Source: Bacteroidota bacterium (GTDB taxonomy: Bacteria > Bacteroidota > Bacteroidia > Flavobacteriales > Flavobacteriaceae). From it: DNA of 8,512 bases. The DNA lies in the NCBI GenBank assembly GCA_021793135.1, contig JAJYTI010000094.1, positions 1-8,512 on the forward strand. Direction: 5' to 3'. Position 1 is the first letter of the stretch. Each line of letters begins with the position of its first letter. Under the pieces are notes generated by a model, which was given only the letters and a program-made list of their open reading frames with translations, was not told the DNA's origin and made no database searches. Shown one piece after another: positions 7,171 through 8,512 of the stretch. The position numbers and the translations under genes are program-made.

Positions 7171-7725
7171 TTATTGTCCAGTAACCACTTTAGGGTAACG
7201 TAATATTTTGTCGCCTAAGGTATACCCTTTTTCTACCACATCAACGATTTTCCCAACCAACTTCTTGTTTGGTGCAGGTACTTGTGTAATAGCTTCGTGA
7301 TATTCAGCATCGAACTTATCACCTGGTTTTACTTCCATCTCTTCAAGTCCTTTTGAACCCAAAGTATTTTTAAGCTTGTTGTGAATTAATTCTACTCCTT
7401 TAAACAACGAATCGTCTTCGGACTTTTTTAATTCTTTAAGCGCTCTATCGAAATCATCTAAAATCGGCAGTAAAGCTGACATAACATCTCCACTCGCTGT
7501 CTTTCGGATTTCTATAGACTCTCTTGCGGTTCGTTTACGGAAGTTGTCAAACTCTGCAAATAATCGCACATACTTATCTTTCTCGTTTGCAAGAACCTCT
7601 TTTAATTCTGTCACCTCATCTTTTACCTCATCGGTATTTGTGTCTTGCGTATCTTTATTGTTCTCCTGTTGCATCTGATCTTCTGCAACAGTCTCTTTCT
7701 TGTTCTTTTCTTCTTTATTGCTCAT
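7171..7725 (-). CDS. grpE: Nucleotide exchange factor GrpE
   Basis: The 184-residue protein is full length for GrpE, which as a dimer releases ADP from DnaK and resets the chaperone cycle. Residues 1-35 are a charged, Gln/Asn/Asp-rich and probably disordered leader. A long coiled-coil helix follows (about 36-90, with KYVRLFAEFDNFRKR at 51-65, the typical GrpE block). The C-terminal beta domain carries KFDAEYHEAI at 137-146 and the family's VVEKGYTLGDKILRYPKV at 163-180. It is the first gene of a grpE-dnaJ operon. Its promoter is placed about 60-90 bp upstream of the ATG, leaving a leader of roughly 50 bases with no obvious Shine-Dalgarno site, as is usual in Bacteroidota. dnaK is not in the window. 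Confidence 0.97.
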   Translation of the reverse strand: MSNKEEKNKKETVAEDQMQQENNKDTQDTNTDEVKDEVTELKEVLANEKDKYVRLFAEFDNFRKRTARESIEIRKTASGDVMSALLPILDDFDRALKELKKSEDDSLFKGVELIHNKLKNTLGSKGLEEMEVKPGDKFDAEYHEAITQVPAPNKKLVGKIVDVVEKGYTLGDKILRYPKVVTGQ

Positions 7726-7775
7726 ATTTATATACGAATATATTGTAAGAATTTTACTCTATTTGTTTTAGTCAA

Positions 7776-7819
7776 AAGCTTTGCCAAATTTACGTCGATG
7801 ACACAATGTCACAAAGCTT
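7776..7819. repeat. Nested inverted repeats over the grpE promoter, candidate operator
   Basis: Two dyads overlap the promoter. The outer one is a perfect 8 bp inverted repeat, AAGCTTTG at 7776-7783 and CAAAGCTT at 7812-7819, separated by 28 bp; its right arm covers the -33 element and its left arm the expected start site. The inner one is the palindrome TGACACAATGTCA at 7799-7811 (5 bp arms, 3 bp centre) inside the -33/-7 spacer. Neither resembles CIRCE (TTAGCACTC-N9-GAGTGCTAA). The placement is where a repressor would block RNA polymerase, but no regulator can be named. Confidence 0.5.
7785..7815 (-). promoter_or_regulatory. Bacteroidota-type promoter for grpE-dnaJ
   Basis: On the minus strand a TTTG (plus 7812-7815) is followed, after a 19 bp spacer, by TAAATTTG (plus 7785-7792). 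This fits the primary sigma-factor consensus of Bacteroidota, TTTG or TTG, 17-23 bp, TAnnTTTG. Transcription would begin near 7778, about 50 bases before the grpE ATG. The spacer contains a 13 bp palindrome and the whole promoter is bracketed by a second inverted repeat, which suggests regulation. Confidence 0.72.
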
Positions 7820-7851
7820 CAACACAAATATTTCTTAGTTAGGATAGTCTA

Positions 7852-7882
7852 TTGGATTGCAAGAGAGTTTTATCTATTTTTG
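7852..7882 (+). promoter_or_regulatory. Bacteroidota-type promoter for the YceI lipoprotein gene
   Basis: TTG at 7852-7854 is followed after 20 bp by TATTTTTG at 7875-7882, matching TTG, 17-23 bp, TAnnTTTG. The start site would fall near 7889, giving a short, A/T-rich leader of about 24 bases before the ATG at 7913. The promoter points away from grpE; the two -33 elements lie about 37 bp apart. Confidence 0.65.
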
Positions 7883-7912
7883 CAAGTCATAAATTTTCAA
7901 TTTTATAAAAAC

Positions 7913-8512
7913 ATGAAAAAGCATTTTTTTAAACTTTTTTTTGCGACATCTATTTTGTTCGCTTTAACTTCTTGTAACAACCAAAAGACTAATGAGGAAC
8001 CATTAGTAGTAGATGAGGTTTCTGAAGAAGTAGAAACTACACAATATGTTATAGACATCGATAACTCTACTATGAATTGGGAAGGCTATAAGCCTCTTCT
8101 TCGTACCACTCACACTGGTCTTATTTCTCTTAAAGAAGGAAAGTTTGACCTAAAAGATGATAAGGTAGTAGCTGGTGTTTTTGTTATTGACATGAAATCT
8201 ATTGAAGTTACCGACTTAGAAGGAGAGTACAAAGAAAATCTTGAGGCTCACCTAATGGGAACAGTAGAAGGTAAAGAAGACGATTTCTTTAACGTGAATG
8301 AATTCCCAACTGCAGAATTTTCAGCTACAGGTACTTCTAGTAAAGATGGGAAAACTTATTTAGTAGGTAATTTAACTTTAAGAGGAAAAACTCAAGAAGT
8401 AGGATTCCCAGTTGAAATAAATAAGATAGAAGATGGTTTAGTTGAAATAGTTTCTGAACCATTCAAAATTGACCGTACTAAATGGGATATTAAATTTGCT
8501 TCAAAATCATTC
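7913..8512 (+). CDS. YceI-domain lipoprotein (C-terminus off the right edge)
   Basis: The first 200 codons are present. Residues 1-21 are a lipoprotein signal: Lys at 2 and 3, a hydrophobic stretch, and a lipobox LTSC with the lipidated Cys21, followed by Asn-Asn rather than Asp, which fits outer-membrane sorting. A short acidic linker (about 26-43) leads into a YceI-like lipocalin-type beta barrel, with WEGYKP at 56-61, a DDFFNVNEFPTAEF block (122-135), GNLTLRGKTQEVGFPV (152-167) and FKIDRTKWDIKF (184-195). Members of this family bind isoprenoid or other amphipathic molecules; the ligand here is unknown. Typical ends such as GSKSFFDNLGDKFIYD suggest only about 20-30 residues are missing. It is transcribed divergently from grpE-dnaJ and may share control with it, though nothing proves that. 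Confidence 0.9.
   Translation, partial: MKKHFFKLFFATSILFALTSCNNQKTNEEPLVVDEVSEEVETTQYVIDIDNSTMNWEGYKPLLRTTHTGLISLKEGKFDLKDDKVVAGVFVIDMKSIEVTDLEGEYKENLEAHLMGTVEGKEDDFFNVNEFPTAEFSATGTSSKDGKTYLVGNLTLRGKTQEVGFPVEINKIEDGLVEIVSEPFKIDRTKWDIKFASKSF

Noticed and set aside
7771..7786. Minus-strand TGGCAAAGCTTTTGAC, resembling a sigma-54 promoter (TGGCACG-N4-TTGC)
   Set aside because: The -24 GG and TTG match, but the -12 element reads GA instead of GC, and the site overlaps the start region of a better Bacteroidota-type promoter. It was tempting because of the sigma-54 regulator in the window, but the match is not good enough.
7524..7842. Two overlapping plus-strand open frames opposite the start of grpE
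   Set aside because: They lie antisense to a certain gene, show no recognisable domain, and their composition reflects the complement of the Lys/Glu-rich GrpE leader.

Overview
The window looks like a chromosomal segment from a member of the Bacteroidota, most likely the class Flavobacteriia. Supporting signs are low G+C, A/T-rich leaders without clear Shine-Dalgarno sites, two promoters of the Bacteroidota type (TTTG or TTG about 20 bp upstream of TAnnTTTG), and flavobacterial-looking proteins (DnaJ with a reduced zinc finger, a class III-like PPK2, a NatA-type ABC ATPase with PEERGLY in its Q-loop region). I did not assign a genus.

Layout from left to right: (1) positions 1-1160, minus strand, a secreted M28 metallopeptidase resembling carboxypeptidase Q, with its C-terminus beyond the left edge. 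(2) 1161-1517, a gene-free stretch with a minus-strand terminator at 1300-1339. (3) 1518-5845, minus strand, four tightly packed genes read right to left: NatA-like ABC ATPase, NatB-like ABC-2 permease, an NtrC-type response regulator, and a PPK2-family polyphosphate kinase. The gaps are 5, 51 and 9 bp, so they are probably one operon. (4) A strong minus-strand terminator at 5982-6021, closing the next unit. (5) 6044-7725, minus strand, grpE then dnaJ, with an 8 bp gap. (6) 7726-7912, a divergent control region with a good promoter for each direction and nested inverted repeats over the grpE promoter. (7) 7913 to the right edge, plus strand, a YceI-domain lipoprotein lacking only its last residues.

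How the genes fit together: GrpE and DnaJ are the nucleotide exchange factor and J-domain co-chaperone for DnaK, which is not in the window. The ABC pair is a probable exporter of unknown substrate. The response regulator has an intact receiver and an AAA+ domain but no C-terminal helix-turn-helix, and its sigma-54 contact loop reads GAFTSA instead of GAFTGA. PPK2 would interconvert polyphosphate and nucleotides. Stress response is a reasonable common theme for co-chaperones, exporter, regulator and polyphosphate metabolism, but that is inference.

I see no mobile element, CRISPR array, phage gene, rRNA or tRNA. Most of the window is ordinary core genome. The points that deserve a second look are the modified sigma-54 regulator, the single-zinc DnaJ and the dyad-rich grpE promoter; I found no wholly new multi-gene system.
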